Assembly: GCA_021793215.1 (NCBI GenBank)
Contig: JAJYTE010000010.1
Coordinates: 1-62,693, forward strand
Length of the DNA: 62,693 nt
Direction: 5' to 3'
From: Bacillota bacterium
GTDB lineage: Bacteria; Bacillota; Sulfobacillia; JAJZYS01; JAJYTV01
The first letter of the stretch is position 1, and each line of letters begins with the position of its first letter. Below the pieces are notes generated by a model, which did not search any database, was not told the origin of the DNA, and saw only the letters and a program-made list of their open reading frames with translations. Positions 8,701 through 20,206 of this stretch are shown here, piece by piece. Made by a program: the position numbers and the translations under genes.

Positions 8701-9633
8701 GTGCGGCGACCCAACTACGGTGCGATCGGGATCGCGTTCGCGGCTGCGCTGTGGGGAACCGACCCGCTGTTCAGGTTCCCGCTCGCCAACAGCTTCTCGG
8801 CGACGCTCGTCGTGCTTGGGGAGCACCTGATCGTCTTCCCCGTGGCCCTTTTGCTGATGATCGTGGGGTTCCGGCGCATCCAGAGGCTCGCGTGGACGGA
8901 CTGGATCTCCTTGCTCGTCGTCGCGTGGGGCTCGTCGGCCCTCGCGACGATCCTCTTCACCGAGTCGTTCACCTTGGTGAGTCCTGCGACGGCGATTCTG
9001 CTGCAGAAGCTCCAGCCGCTCTTCGCTGTGGCCGGCGCGAGGATCCTCCTGCGGGAACGCTTGCCGGCGCACTTCGGCCTGTACGCCGTGGTCTGCGTCG
9101 TCGGCAGTTACCTGGTCTCGTTCGGCTTCTCGCCCATCGGGGCGCTCACGGCGGGCTCGATGACCGGACCGCTGTTCGCGGTGGCCGCCGCAGCACTCTG
9201 GGGCATTGGTACCGTGCTCGGAAGGTCCCTTCTGCGCAAGCTCCAGTTTCCGGACCTCACCGCCATGCGGTTCGTGCTCGCCTTGCCGCTGCTCGCGGCC
9301 ATCAACGCAGTCAACGGTTCGTTCGGTACGATCGGCTCGATCACCGCCATCGACGTAGCCATGGTCATTGCACTTGCCCTGGTACCCGGTCTCGTGTCGC
9401 TGCTCATCTACTACCTGGGACTGGAGCGCGTTCCGGCCTCCGTCTCGACGTTCCTTGAACTGGCCTACCCCGCCACCGGTGTCCTGGTGAGCTACTTGGC
9501 GTTCCACCAGGGCGTCACGCTCGGGCAGGCGGTGGGCTTCGCGCTGATCTGGCTGATGATCGGCCAGTTCGCCAGGCAGCCGGCGTCCCCGGTGCGCACC
9601 ACCGCGTTGTTGGATGCGGGAGGCGAAGCCTAG
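8701..9633 (+). CDS. EamA/DMT-family transporter
   Basis: GTG start at 8701. The 310-residue protein has about ten membrane helices in two similar halves, the mark of drug/metabolite transporters with tandem EamA domains. The second half begins around residue 150, and a typical helix-ending segment (L-E-L-A-Y-P-A-T-G-V) is present. It probably exports or imports a metabolite of the island pathway. Its end overlaps the longest possible frame of the PucR gene, but not the preferred start of that gene. Confidence 0.88.
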   Translation: MRRPNYGAIGIAFAAALWGTDPLFRFPLANSFSATLVVLGEHLIVFPVALLLMIVGFRRIQRLAWTDWISLLVVAWGSSALATILFTESFTLVSPATAILLQKLQPLFAVAGARILLRERLPAHFGLYAVVCVVGSYLVSFGFSPIGALTAGSMTGPLFAVAAAALWGIGTVLGRSLLRKLQFPDLTAMRFVLALPLLAAINAVNGSFGTIGSITAIDVAMVIALALVPGLVSLLIYYLGLERVPASVSTFLELAYPATGVLVSYLAFHQGVTLGQAVGFALIWLMIGQFARQPASPVRTTALLDAGGEA

Positions 9634-9661
9634 ATCGGTCCGTCGGGGGGCGGAAGCGCAG

Positions 9662-11290
9662 ATGGGAGAGGGACCCAGGCTCACGAGGCGTGGAGTGCGG
9701 ATGCGCGACGTCATGCACCGACCTCTGTTCGCGGAAGCTGTCGTGGCTGGCGGAGCGTCGGGGCTGGATCACCTTGTGCGCTCCGTCTTCGCCGGTGAGA
9801 CGCTCGAGTCACTGGATGCGCTGGCCGGCAGCGAACTCGTGCTTTCCACCGGTATGGCCCTCGGGCAGGAGCAGCAGCTGCCTGCGCGGTACATCGGTCG
9901 GCTCGCTGAGCAGCATGCAGCCGGCTTGTGCCTGCAGCTCCCGCCGGACTGGGACGAGGCGACGGGAGCGATGGTGGAGGTGGCCAACCGAGCCCGCCTC
10001 CCGTTGATCGTCTTCCGCGGCCCGATGCCGGTGGTGGACATCTGGGAGGACGTCCAGCGAATGATCGCGGGTCGGTACGACCAGAGCGTGGCGCGCCTGA
10101 ATACGGCGTTCCACGCATTCCATCGGCTGAGCCGTTCCTCGTACACGCCGCTCAACGTCATCACGATGACATCGGACCTTACGAGCGCGATCGTGGTGTA
10201 CGTCGAAGAGGAAAGCGGACAGATGCTCATCCAACCGGAAGGTCGCTTTCCCGACCCGGCATCGCTGAGCATCGCCCTCTCCGAACTCGGCGGCAGCGAG
10301 GAGCCGCAGTACAGCGCGCTCGCGTTCGGCGGCAGGGTCTTCGGCGTGCTCCGCCAGAGCGTGAACGTCCTCGGCTCTTCCGTGGGGTGCATCTACATCC
10401 TCATCGACGAGCAGTCCTTCGACCCGGAGGATCCCATGATCCTGGAGCACGCCACGAACGCGCTCAGCTACATGCTCATGAAGGAGCACGTGCAGAACAA
10501 GGATCTATTCCGCGAAGGCAGCGAGGTCCTCCAGGACCTGATCCTCGGCAAGACGTTGCCGACGCAGGAAAGGCATCTGTGGCAGCGGCTTGGCGCGGTG
10601 AGCGGGGACCGCTACTTCATGATCGTCGGAACGGCCCTCGACCAGCATGCCAACGTCTTGAGCACGTCTCCACTGCCCGGCGTCGTTCGCGAAGTTCTGA
10701 AACGCGAGAGCTTGCGGGCCGAAGTGGGCGTGGTCGGCCGCGACACCGTCGCCGTCGTTTGCGGGGCACTCGACGCGGACCTGAAGCGCCGCATGCGGCA
10801 GACGATCACCGACATGGAGCGCGAGATGACGCATTCCGGGCTCAGGATTCGCGTCGGGATCAGCGCCGACCAGACGGTGGGAACCGCGATGCTGATCGCG
10901 CATCGCCAGGCGGAGGCTGTCCTGCGCAGCCAAGAGCTCCTGGGCGGAGAGATCGGCCGGTTCTACGAGGAGATGGGCGTATACCGCATACTCCTGGATC
11001 GGCCCCTCGAGGACTTGGAGCATTTCGTCTGGGAACAGCTCGGGCCGGTACTGGCCAACGACCAGAACCATCACGGGGATCTCATCGGCACCCTGCGCGT
11101 GTACCTGAACTGCCTGGGGCATACGAACGAGACGGCCCGCGCGCTGTTCATCCACCGCCAGACGCTGTACTACCGCCTACGGAAGTTGCGGGAACTACTA
11201 GGCAGTCAACTGGAGAACCCGGAGCAGCGGCTTGCGCTGGAGGTCGCCTTGCGCGCGCTGGACATCGTGGAATCAGGCAACCGGTCGTAG
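9662..11290 (+). CDS. PucR-family transcriptional regulator
   Basis: The ATG at 9662 follows a G-rich site (GGGGGGCGG); a later ATG at 9701 is the alternative. The 542-residue protein has the N-terminal PucR ligand-sensing domain (starting M-R-D-V-M-H-R), a central GGDEF-like linker region, and the C-terminal helix-turn-helix seen in L-N-C-L-G-H-T-N-E-T-A and H-R-Q-T-L-Y-Y-R-L-R-K-L. PucR proteins control purine, allantoin and other nitrogen-compound catabolism. Its place between the catabolic genes and the F420 genes makes it the likely regulator of the island. Confidence 0.88.
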   Translation: MGEGPRLTRRGVRMRDVMHRPLFAEAVVAGGASGLDHLVRSVFAGETLESLDALAGSELVLSTGMALGQEQQLPARYIGRLAEQHAAGLCLQLPPDWDEATGAMVEVANRARLPLIVFRGPMPVVDIWEDVQRMIAGRYDQSVARLNTAFHAFHRLSRSSYTPLNVITMTSDLTSAIVVYVEEESGQMLIQPEGRFPDPASLSIALSELGGSEEPQYSALAFGGRVFGVLRQSVNVLGSSVGCIYILIDEQSFDPEDPMILEHATNALSYMLMKEHVQNKDLFREGSEVLQDLILGKTLPTQERHLWQRLGAVSGDRYFMIVGTALDQHANVLSTSPLPGVVREVLKRESLRAEVGVVGRDTVAVVCGALDADLKRRMRQTITDMEREMTHSGLRIRVGISADQTVGTAMLIAHRQAEAVLRSQELLGGEIGRFYEEMGVYRILLDRPLEDLEHFVWEQLGPVLANDQNHHGDLIGTLRVYLNCLGHTNETARALFIHRQTLYYRLRKLRELLGSQLENPEQRLALEVALRALDIVESGNRS

Positions 11291-11303
11291 GAGGGCGGGC
11301 GAA

Positions 11304-11972
11304 GTGAGCGAGTCCGGCGCGGATCTCGGAGGGCCGAGTGGCGTGTACACCCTGGTGGCGCGGGTTCGCGCGGTCGTGCCCGTCAAGCCGTTCGCGCTCG
11401 CCAAGCAGCGAGTGCGGCAGCTGAGCGCGGTACGCCGGCAGGCGCTCGCGCAGCTTCTGGTTCGGAACGTGGTCTGCGCGCTCCACGGTTCAGGCAGCAT
11501 CGGGGAGATCGTGCTGGTGGGAGGTGCCGAGGCGCGCGAACTGGCGCAGGAGTTCGAGACCACGTGGGTCTCCGACCCTGGGCTCGGTCTGAACGGAGCG
11601 GTGGCAGCAGGCCTCGCGTGCTGTGCACCCGAAGCGCCTCGGTTGGTCGTGATGGCGGATCTGCCCCTCCTGGGGCCGGATGACGTGCGCCGCGCCCTGC
11701 TGCTTGCGCGCGCGCCGATCACCTTGTTCGCCTCGATGGCGCAGACGGGGACCAATGCGGTACTCTGCGCGGGGGGGGCATCCATGCCTCCGCTGTTCGG
11801 GGGCCCCAGCCTGCGACGCCACCTCGACTGGGCGAGACGGCAGGGCGTGCTCGCGCGGGTCGTACGCCATAGCGGCTTCGCGCTCGATCTCGACACCGAC
11901 GAGGACCTCTCACTGGCCGTGCGCGGAGGGTTCGCCTTCGACCGCGAATCGAGGGTCGGCGGGGGCGCCTAA
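11304..11972 (+). CDS. cofC: 2-phospho-L-lactate (or phosphoenolpyruvate) guanylyltransferase, CofC/FbiD
   Basis: The GTG at 11304 lies 8 bases after GAGGG, which overlaps the end of the PucR gene. The 222-residue protein shows the small nucleotidyltransferase fold: V-V-P-V-K-P-F-A-L-A-K-Q-R near the N-terminus, L-V-V-M-A-D-L-P-L-L (metal-binding Asp) and a G-T-N-A-V-L motif. CofC activates the phospho-acid with GTP for transfer to the deazaflavin Fo during F420 synthesis. cofE and cofD lie downstream in the same direction, separated by two other genes. Confidence 0.85.
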   Translation: MSESGADLGGPSGVYTLVARVRAVVPVKPFALAKQRVRQLSAVRRQALAQLLVRNVVCALHGSGSIGEIVLVGGAEARELAQEFETTWVSDPGLGLNGAVAAGLACCAPEAPRLVVMADLPLLGPDDVRRALLLARAPITLFASMAQTGTNAVLCAGGASMPPLFGGPSLRRHLDWARRQGVLARVVRHSGFALDLDTDEDLSLAVRGGFAFDRESRVGGGA

Positions 11973-12164
11973 GCCATGCCGCTGACGAGAGGGCTGTAAG
12001 GGCGGATGTGCACTGGCAGTGGGCTCGTGGCCAAGATGTATGAACTTCTGCGCACCGTTTCGTCACGAGATGAGAAGGTTGCGGGGGAACCTCTCGCCAA
12101 ATTACCACACGCAAGAACGAAGCTGCAGCCGAATCGAAGGCTCGAAACGAAAGGAGGGGGTAGC

Positions 12165-12791
12165 ATGAGTGGGGGGTACGGCATCCAAGGACTCTCCCCA
12201 CACGAGACTGCTGTGCTGGTACTCGGGATGCAGAACGACTACTGCCACGAACTTGGCGTGTACGGCCGCACGGGACATGATTTGACCGGTGTGCAGATGG
12301 CCGCGAGCCAAACCGACGAGCTCCTGGTCGCCAGCCGGGCGGCGGGATGCGCCACGGTGTTCATCCGCAGCGAACACGGGTCGGGTGATGCGGCGGTGCG
12401 GCAGAGCCTTCGGAGAATGCAGATCCACCCGCCCCATGCCGTGGCCAACACGTGGGGAGCGGAGTTCTTCCTGGCTCCGACAACGGACGATATCATCCTC
12501 ACGAAGCATCGCTACTCGGCGTTCGCGAACACCCGCCTCGAGCAAACCTTGCGCGATCGCGGCATCACGAGCGTCGTTGTGGTCGGTATTCAGACGCATG
12601 TGGCTGTCCTGGCGACGGTGATCGCCGCGTGTGATCTCGATTTCCGCGTCGTTGTCCCCGAGAACGCCGTCGCGTCGTACTCGACCGGGATGTCGGACTG
12701 GGCAATGTTGACGATCGGGAGCAGTTTCGGGACCGTCGTCACGAGCGAGATCCTCACGGAACACTGGAAGTCTCTGACCCACATGGCGTAG
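12165..12791 (+). CDS. Isochorismatase-fold protein lacking the catalytic Asp and Cys
   Basis: The ATG at 12165 follows AAAGGAGGGGG. The 208-residue protein has the cysteine-hydrolase fold: V-L-V-L-G-M-Q-N-D-Y (about 17-26), K114 in L-T-K-H-R-Y, and V-G-I-Q-T-H-V-A-V-L-A-T (140-151). In active members (nicotinamidase, ureidoacrylate amidohydrolase RutB) the triad is Asp-Lys-Cys. Here the Asp position before M-Q-N is Gly21 and the Cys position is Ala147; only the Lys remains. Hydrolysis by the usual mechanism is not expected, so it may bind a ligand or a partner. The 190 bases upstream carry no convincing gene. Confidence 0.85.
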   Translation: MSGGYGIQGLSPHETAVLVLGMQNDYCHELGVYGRTGHDLTGVQMAASQTDELLVASRAAGCATVFIRSEHGSGDAAVRQSLRRMQIHPPHAVANTWGAEFFLAPTTDDIILTKHRYSAFANTRLEQTLRDRGITSVVVVGIQTHVAVLATVIAACDLDFRVVVPENAVASYSTGMSDWAMLTIGSSFGTVVTSEILTEHWKSLTHMA

Positions 12792-13070
12792 CACTACTCC
12801 TGCGGGGGGCCGCTGCGGATCGGGGGAGGGGGGGCGTTCCTCCACGGCGTGTACTGCCCGCAGCCGGCGCAGTGCTTCGCGGTGCCGCGCTGCGGAATCG
12901 GGAACTGGACGCGTGCGGGTTCGCCACGTGCAGCGCGTGTCGGGATCCCGCCTGGGCTCGGCGGTAGCTCTGTGCCCCGCCGCGGGCTAATCGTGGCTCT
13001 ATACGGTTCTCCTCTCCTCTTCTCTTCTCCGGTCCAAGATGCAGTGGTTGAGTCTAGGAGGCGCCTTCGA

Positions 13071-13718
13071 ATGGATATCGCTGTGCTTGGCGGAACGGGG
13101 AATCTCGGGTACGGGCTCGCGGCGCGCATGGCCGCCGCAGGGCATCGCGTGTTCATCGGGTCGCGCGACGCGCAGCGTGCGCAGGCCGCGGCCGCAGCGC
13201 TGAACGAACTGACGTCTACGCAGAATCTGATCGGGCGCACGAATGCGCGGGCGATCGAACAAGCGGAGATCGTCATCGTGGCCGTGCCTGCCGCAGCGCA
13301 GGCTGAAACGCTCAAGGCCGTCGCCGCGGCGGTCGGCCAAAGAGTCGTCGTAGACGCGACCGTCTCCCTCAACCCCAAGGACGTGACGAGCACTCTTCCG
13401 CCGGAGGAGGGGTCCTGCGCACTGCGCGCGCGCGCACTTCTGCCGGAGGGAAGCCGGGTCGTTGCGGCATTTCATACCCTGTCCGGCAAACTGCTCGCGG
13501 ACCTCTCGAAGGAGGTGTCCGCCGATGCCCTCGTCTGCGGTGACCACGCGGATGCGAAGGGCACCGTGAGTGTGCTGTGCGAGAGTATGGGCATGAAGGC
13601 CATCGACGTCGGGCCGTTGAGCCGGTCGAGCACGCTGGAGCAGCTCACCGCGATGATCATCGGACTCAACAAGCGCTACCGGCGCGCACACGTCGGCGTG
13701 CACTTCACGGGCCTGTAG
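13071..13718 (+). CDS. npdG: F420H2:NADP+ oxidoreductase (FNO/NpdG family)
   Basis: The ATG at 13071 has AGGAGG 9 bases upstream. The 215-residue protein begins with a Rossmann motif G-G-T-G-N-L-G, then G-S-R-D at the end of strand 2, a pattern that binds the NADP phosphate and closely matches archaeal FNO. FNO passes hydride between NADPH and F420, so it would supply reduced F420 to the LLM-class enzyme. A similar pairing occurs in actinobacterial picrate-degradation (npd) clusters. The 280 bases before it contain no supported gene. Confidence 0.87.
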   Translation: MDIAVLGGTGNLGYGLAARMAAAGHRVFIGSRDAQRAQAAAAALNELTSTQNLIGRTNARAIEQAEIVIVAVPAAAQAETLKAVAAAVGQRVVVDATVSLNPKDVTSTLPPEEGSCALRARALLPEGSRVVAAFHTLSGKLLADLSKEVSADALVCGDHADAKGTVSVLCESMGMKAIDVGPLSRSSTLEQLTAMIIGLNKRYRRAHVGVHFTGL

Positions 13719-13755
13719 CGGACAGGGACGCAGAAGGGGGCCCCGAGGCAAGCCC

Positions 13756-14499
13756 ATGCGACTTGAGATCATCGGAGTGCCCTGCGCCAAGGAGTTCCGT
13801 CCTGGCGACGACCTCGTCGACGTGCTGGTGGACGCGCTTTCGGGCGTGGGCGGTCTTCACGCGGGCGATGTCCTGGTCGTGACGCAGAAGGTCGTGTCCA
13901 AGGCGGAAGGCAGGCTGGTCGCCTTGGCGACGGTCGACGCGCAGGCACTGGCACGTTCCTACGCCGCGCAGTGGCAGAAGGACCCACGCGTCGTGGAGCT
14001 GGCGCTCCGCGAAGCCTGGAGGGTTGTCCGCATGGTGCGCGGCGTGCTCCTGACCCAGACGCACCATGGCCTCATCTGCGCCAACTCGGGCATCGACTTG
14101 TCGAACGCGCGGGACGGGGAGGCAGTGCTCCTTCCGATCGATCCCGACGCATCGGCGGAGAGGATTCGCACGGGTATCGCGCGGCGCACCGGCGTCTTCG
14201 CTGCGGTGATCGTGACCGATACGTTCGGCCGCCCCTGGAGGAGAGGGCAGACGAACGTTGCGATCGGCGTCGCGGGTGCGGCACCGCTCGCGGATTACCG
14301 CGGGCAGCAGGACGCGCAGGGCCGGGAGCTGAAGGCAACCGAGATCGCTGTCGCCGACGAGATCGCGTCCGCGGCCGAACTCGTCATGAACAAGGCGGAC
14401 GGGACGCCGTTCGCTATCGTGCGAGGTTATCGCATGCCCGAGGGGGGCGGCGGCGCCAAGGACCTGGTCCGGCCTTCAGAGCAGGATCTCTTTCTGTAG
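13756..14499 (+). CDS. cofE: Coenzyme F420-0:L-glutamate ligase, CofE
   Basis: ATG start at 13756, 38 bases after the reductase gene. The 247-residue length and conserved segments (G-D-V-L-V-V-T-Q-K-V-V-S-K-A-E-G-R, a V-T-D-T-F-G-R-P-W-R loop and N-K-A-D-G-T-P near the end) match the CofE family. CofE adds glutamates to F420-0 using GTP. This is the stand-alone form without the C-terminal FMN-reductase domain found in actinobacterial FbiB, so dehydro-F420 reduction, if needed, must come from elsewhere. Confidence 0.9.
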   Translation: MRLEIIGVPCAKEFRPGDDLVDVLVDALSGVGGLHAGDVLVVTQKVVSKAEGRLVALATVDAQALARSYAAQWQKDPRVVELALREAWRVVRMVRGVLLTQTHHGLICANSGIDLSNARDGEAVLLPIDPDASAERIRTGIARRTGVFAAVIVTDTFGRPWRRGQTNVAIGVAGAAPLADYRGQQDAQGRELKATEIAVADEIASAAELVMNKADGTPFAIVRGYRMPEGGGGAKDLVRPSEQDLFL

Positions 14500-14824
14500 C
14501 AGCGCGGAGAACGGCAGTCCCGCGCCTCTGCCTGGCGCCGGTGTTGCCCGGGCCCCTCCCCCCGGGGGACTTTAGACCTCATGGACCGCCGAGGGCGCGT
14601 GCGCAGCGTGCTCCTGCGAGGAACCGGCCGGCAGCGCGGCCTGGACGCCCAGGCTGCGCTGCCCGTTGTGGTACTCTTTGTGACGGAAACCGTGGCAGCC
14701 GGGCGACCAGACGGCAACCCGATCGAAGGGGGGCGCGGAGCGTGTCTCACGTAGTACGCGTGTCGGCATCGGTGCGTTGGGCGCGTTCGGATTCGACGAA
14801 ACGGTACGATCAGGCGGCCTCTTC
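14500..14824. other. Intergenic region, 325 bases, no supported gene
   Basis: This stretch between cofE and cofD contains a C-rich/G-rich self-complementary patch (around 14548-14570) that could form a hairpin, but it has no T-run. Frames on either strand lack ribosome sites. A minus-strand 65-codon frame within a longer open frame was considered and not accepted. Confidence 0.4.
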
Positions 14825-17405
<2,581 letters not shown>

Positions 17406-17567
17406 GCGGCGGCAGCCGCGAGATGGGCGCCCGTTTCGCGCTCCGGCGCGAGGGGGCGCCCCTGCCGTTCCCCGAGGGCGGCCAAGGCGCATCGCGTCGG
17501 CCCTCCCGCGCAATGCTAGGGCTCGGGGGGATGGACGCTGATCTATCGGAAGTGGTCTCCGCTCCTC

Positions 17568-18173
17568 GTGACGCCGCCCGGATCGAGCGCCGCCGCGCTG
17601 CCTGCTTCACTGCTCGCCGCCATCGCCGCCGCGGCAGCCCTGGCCGCGGGGGATGGACCGTCCCGCGTACCGCTCGCCGTGCTGCTGGCGCTCGCGGTGG
17701 CCCTACCGTTCATTGCGCTCGCGATGCTGGAACGGCAGATCTGGGACCGCGGGCTGCATCTTCGGGTGGGACAGTTGGAGGCGATGCGCACGGAGGAGGC
17801 ATGGCATGGCGAGACCATGTGGGAACTTTCCGACCGGGTAGCGCTGCTGCTGCGACTCGAAGGCGTGCGCGTCGACTACGTCCCGCACTGGGTGGAGGCG
17901 GAGGAGGCGTTCTTCTCCGTGATCGGAGCGCGCCACGGCGGCCGACTCGTCGCGCACATCGTGCGCGACGGCATGCTGACGCGCGATCGGCTCGCGCTCG
18001 CCCTGGGCCGCGCCGCCCTGGAGGACGCGCGACAACTGCTCGTGGTCGCCCTCGGAGAAGTCGAGGCGTCGGTGCTCGACGCGGCGCAGCGCCGCAGCGG
18101 CCAGATCTCCGTCGAGATCTGGCGCGTTCCGGATCTCCTGGTGCGCGCGGAGCGGAGTACGGTGGCCGGTTGA
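17568..18173 (+). CDS. Hypothetical membrane-anchored protein
   Basis: GTG start at 17568, uncertain. The 201-residue product has two N-terminal hydrophobic helices (about 8-27 and 34-53) and then a soluble domain of about 140 residues rich in Arg, Glu and Ala, with hydrophobic strands alternating with helices. The later part could be a diverged restriction-endonuclease-like or nucleotide-binding fold, but no motif confirms this. It ends 73 bases before the next gene and may share its transcript. Confidence 0.5.
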   Translation: MTPPGSSAAALPASLLAAIAAAAALAAGDGPSRVPLAVLLALAVALPFIALAMLERQIWDRGLHLRVGQLEAMRTEEAWHGETMWELSDRVALLLRLEGVRVDYVPHWVEAEEAFFSVIGARHGGRLVAHIVRDGMLTRDRLALALGRAALEDARQLLVVALGEVEASVLDAAQRRSGQISVEIWRVPDLLVRAERSTVAG

Positions 18174-18246
18174 CGGCGCCTTCGCAGGTTTCTGGCCAGC
18201 CCTGGGCACACTGGGGCCGAAGTCCCATTCGAAAGGGGAAGGTTCG

Positions 18247-18849
18247 ATGAGAGGGCTACTGAGGATCGGACTCGTCCTGGGCCTCGGTCTCGCCGCCATC
18301 TTGCCCGCCGCCGCGGCGGCAGCGGCGCCGCCGGCGACGATCGGAGCGCCCAAGCGGCACATGGAGCGTATCGACGCGATCGCCAAGGCGCTTGGCATCA
18401 CGCCGCAGCAGGCGCTGACTGCCATCCACCAGGGTGCGCTCAAGGAACTCGCCCGGGTGTCGCACATGACGCCCGCGCAGGTGCAGACGAAGATCAAGGG
18501 GCTGCATCTCTACCGCGGCACGCTCAACACGGGGCACATGATCGGGCGGGCGGGCCTCAGGGTGGGAATCGCGGCCGTCGCCAGCGAACTGCAGATGACG
18601 CCCGAGGCGCTGCGGCAGTCGATCCGCGCCCGGAGCCTGAAGCTCCCTGCGGGCAAGACCGTCGCCGGCCTGCAGCAGACTGCGCAGAGCGCGGCGCAGG
18701 GATGGCTGCGCAGCGTCGCGGCGAAGCATCCGACGCTGACCCCTGCGCGTCAGCAGGAGATCGGAGCGCGCGTCGCCGCGGTGGTGGGCGAACTGCTGAC
18801 GAAGGCGACGACGCCGGCGGGTACGGCGGAGATGGCGCCCGCGTCCTGA
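18247..18849 (+). CDS. Hypothetical secreted alpha-helical protein
   Basis: The ATG at 18247 follows AAAGGGGAAGG. The 200-residue protein begins with a clear signal peptide (about 1-27, with an alanine run before the likely cleavage at A-A-A-A-P). The mature part is helical and basic, with repeats of the type I-T-P-Q-Q-A-L and M-T-P-A-Q-V / M-T-P-E-A-L, resembling short helix-turn-helix repeats of processed envelope proteins. No enzyme motif was seen. A strong terminator follows 18 bases after the stop. Confidence 0.6.
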   Translation: MRGLLRIGLVLGLGLAAILPAAAAAAAPPATIGAPKRHMERIDAIAKALGITPQQALTAIHQGALKELARVSHMTPAQVQTKIKGLHLYRGTLNTGHMIGRAGLRVGIAAVASELQMTPEALRQSIRARSLKLPAGKTVAGLQQTAQSAAQGWLRSVAAKHPTLTPARQQEIGARVAAVVGELLTKATTPAGTAEMAPAS

Positions 18850-18866
18850 GGTCGACGGGCTGCGAA

Positions 18867-18894
18867 GGGCGCCCGGCCATGCGGCCGGGCGCCC
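18867..18894 (+). terminator. Rho-independent terminator after the secreted protein gene
   Basis: A perfect 12-bp GC-rich stem (18867-18878 with 18883-18894) with a 4-base ATGC loop, followed by a T-containing tract (TTGCTCTGCTCTTT). It separates this gene from the marR operon promoter. Confidence 0.85.
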
Positions 18895-18933
18895 TTGCTC
18901 TGCTCTTTGAAAGGAACGTTGCGGAGGATCTCC

Positions 18934-18962
18934 TTGCGCGCCCAAAGGCGCGGTGCTAGAAT
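18934..18962 (+). promoter_or_regulatory. Sigma-A-type promoter of the marR efflux operon
   Basis: TTGCGC (18934-18939), a 17-base spacer and TAGAAT (18957-18962) form a good housekeeping promoter. The transcript would start near 18969, inside the palindrome that follows. Confidence 0.7.
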
Positions 18963-18965
18963 AAC

Positions 18966-18977
18966 TTCGTTTACGAA
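18966..18977. promoter_or_regulatory. Palindrome TTCGT-TT-ACGAA, likely MarR operator
   Basis: This 12-base inverted repeat lies just downstream of the -10 box and over the expected transcription start. Binding of the MarR protein encoded next would block transcription, the usual autorepression arrangement for MarR-efflux operons. Inferred from position and symmetry. Confidence 0.55.
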
Positions 18978-18996
18978 ATATCCGACAGCGAAGTGC

Positions 18997-19434
18997 TTGG
19001 CCGAAGGAAGGGACGCGAGGATCGACCGGCAGGAACACATACGCCACCTGATGCGTCAGGTGCGGAGGTTGAACCGAAGGGTGCATGGTCGCGTCAAGCC
19101 GATCGGCGCAGATGTGACGATCGGGCAGATCTCACTGCTGCACACGCTGCAGGAGATGGGACCTCTGCGCGCGACCGACCTCGCGCACGAGATCGGCCTC
19201 TCGGCGAGCAGTATGACGGGGCAGATCGATCGGCTTGAGGCGGAGGGTTACGTCGTTCGGCACCGCAGCAGCGAGGACCGACGGGAGGTCGTCGTGAGTC
19301 TGACGCCGCTCGCGGCCCGTGTGCTCGGCGAGTCGCAGGAGCGCATGGCAGAGGAGCTCGACGAACTCTTCTCCGCACTGTCGGACGAGGAGATCGAGAC
19401 GGTGGCCGCGATCATCGCCAAGCTGATCGGCTGA
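18997..19434 (+). CDS. MarR-family transcriptional regulator
   Basis: The 145-residue frame is a winged-helix MarR protein: dimerising N-terminal helix (R-H-L-M-R-Q-V-R-R-L), then L-R-A-T-D-L-A-H-E-I-G-L-S-A-S-S-M-T-G-Q-I-D-R-L-E (recognition helix) and the wing R-H-R-S-S-E-D-R-R-E. The start is uncertain. The TTG at 18997 has no ribosome site, while a GAAGGAAGGG site stands 8 bases before an ATC codon at 19021. It is first in the operon and should repress its own transcription and that of the pump genes after it. Confidence 0.85.
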   Translation: MAEGRDARIDRQEHIRHLMRQVRRLNRRVHGRVKPIGADVTIGQISLLHTLQEMGPLRATDLAHEIGLSASSMTGQIDRLEAEGYVVRHRSSEDRREVVVSLTPLAARVLGESQERMAEELDELFSALSDEEIETVAAIIAKLIG

Positions 19435-19462
19435 CGTCAGCACCTGTACCACGGAGGAGGGA

Positions 19463-20206
19463 ATGCGCCGGCCGCAGCGGGTTTGGCGCGAACGTTTGAA
19501 GATCGGACGCCTCATTGCAATTGAGCTCGTGATCGTCGTCGTCCTGGTGCTCGTGGGAGTCGGAGGCTACTACCTCTGGTCGCAGAGCCAGAACTACGTG
19601 TCCTCGAGTGACGCGCAACTCTCGGCGAACCTCGTGACGGTCGTCGCGACGGCGCCGGGCAAGATCGAGGGCACGCTTCCCCAGATCGGGACCAAGGTGA
19701 AGGCAGGACAGCAGCTGTTCACGGAGGCTCTCCAGGGTTCCGGATCCGCAGGGAGCGCCGCGGGCGCCGGCGCATCCAAGACGACGACCACGGTCGTCGT
19801 CAACACGGCCCCTGTGGCTGCGACGGCGTACGGCAAGGTCGCGCAGGTCTCGGTCGTCGATGGACAGGTCGTAGCGCCCGGCACGCCGCTCGCCACGCTG
19901 GTTGCGACGACGGGCAACACGGTCGTTGCGAACATCCCGGAGAGTGAGATCCGAAGCGTGAAGGTCGGACAGTTCGTCGACGTGACGATCGACGCCTACC
20001 CCGGTGACACGTTCCCGGGGCACGTCGCCGCGATCGTGCCGGCGACGCAGTCGGCCCTCTCGATCCTGCCGAGCACGCAGTCGAGCGGAACCTACACCAA
20101 GGTGACGCAGCGGATTCCGGTCGTCATCCAGTTCGAGAACCCGAACGGCGTCCGACTCTACACCGGACTCTCGGTCGAGGTCCGCGTGCACATCAGCGGA
20201 TCATGA
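19463..20206 (+). CDS. Membrane-fusion protein of an EmrAB-type pump, first of two
   Basis: The ATG at 19463 follows GGAGGAGGG. The 247-residue protein has one N-terminal membrane helix (about 17-38), then a Y-V-S-S-S-D-A-Q stretch and HlyD-like barrel/lipoyl segments (V-A-T-A-P-G-K-I-E-G, and later V-V-D-G-Q-V-V-A-P-G). It is compact and lacks the long coiled-coil hairpin of Gram-negative EmrA, as expected for a single-membrane cell. Its stop overlaps the start of the second such protein (ATGA). Confidence 0.8.
   Translation: MRRPQRVWRERLKIGRLIAIELVIVVVLVLVGVGGYYLWSQSQNYVSSSDAQLSANLVTVVATAPGKIEGTLPQIGTKVKAGQQLFTEALQGSGSAGSAAGAGASKTTTTVVVNTAPVAATAYGKVAQVSVVDGQVVAPGTPLATLVATTGNTVVANIPESEIRSVKVGQFVDVTIDAYPGDTFPGHVAAIVPATQSALSILPSTQSSGTYTKVTQRIPVVIQFENPNGVRLYTGLSVEVRVHISGS

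Noticed and set aside
12006-12164. In-frame extension before the isochorismatase-fold gene
   Set aside because: The extra 53 codons resemble no part of the family, and a very strong AAAGGAGGGGG site points to ATG 12165.
12794-13070. Minus-strand frame with C-A-G-C-G resembling a zinc ribbon
   Set aside because: Only one CxxC pair is present, there is no suitable start or ribosome site, and most of the frame is opposite the F420 reductase gene.
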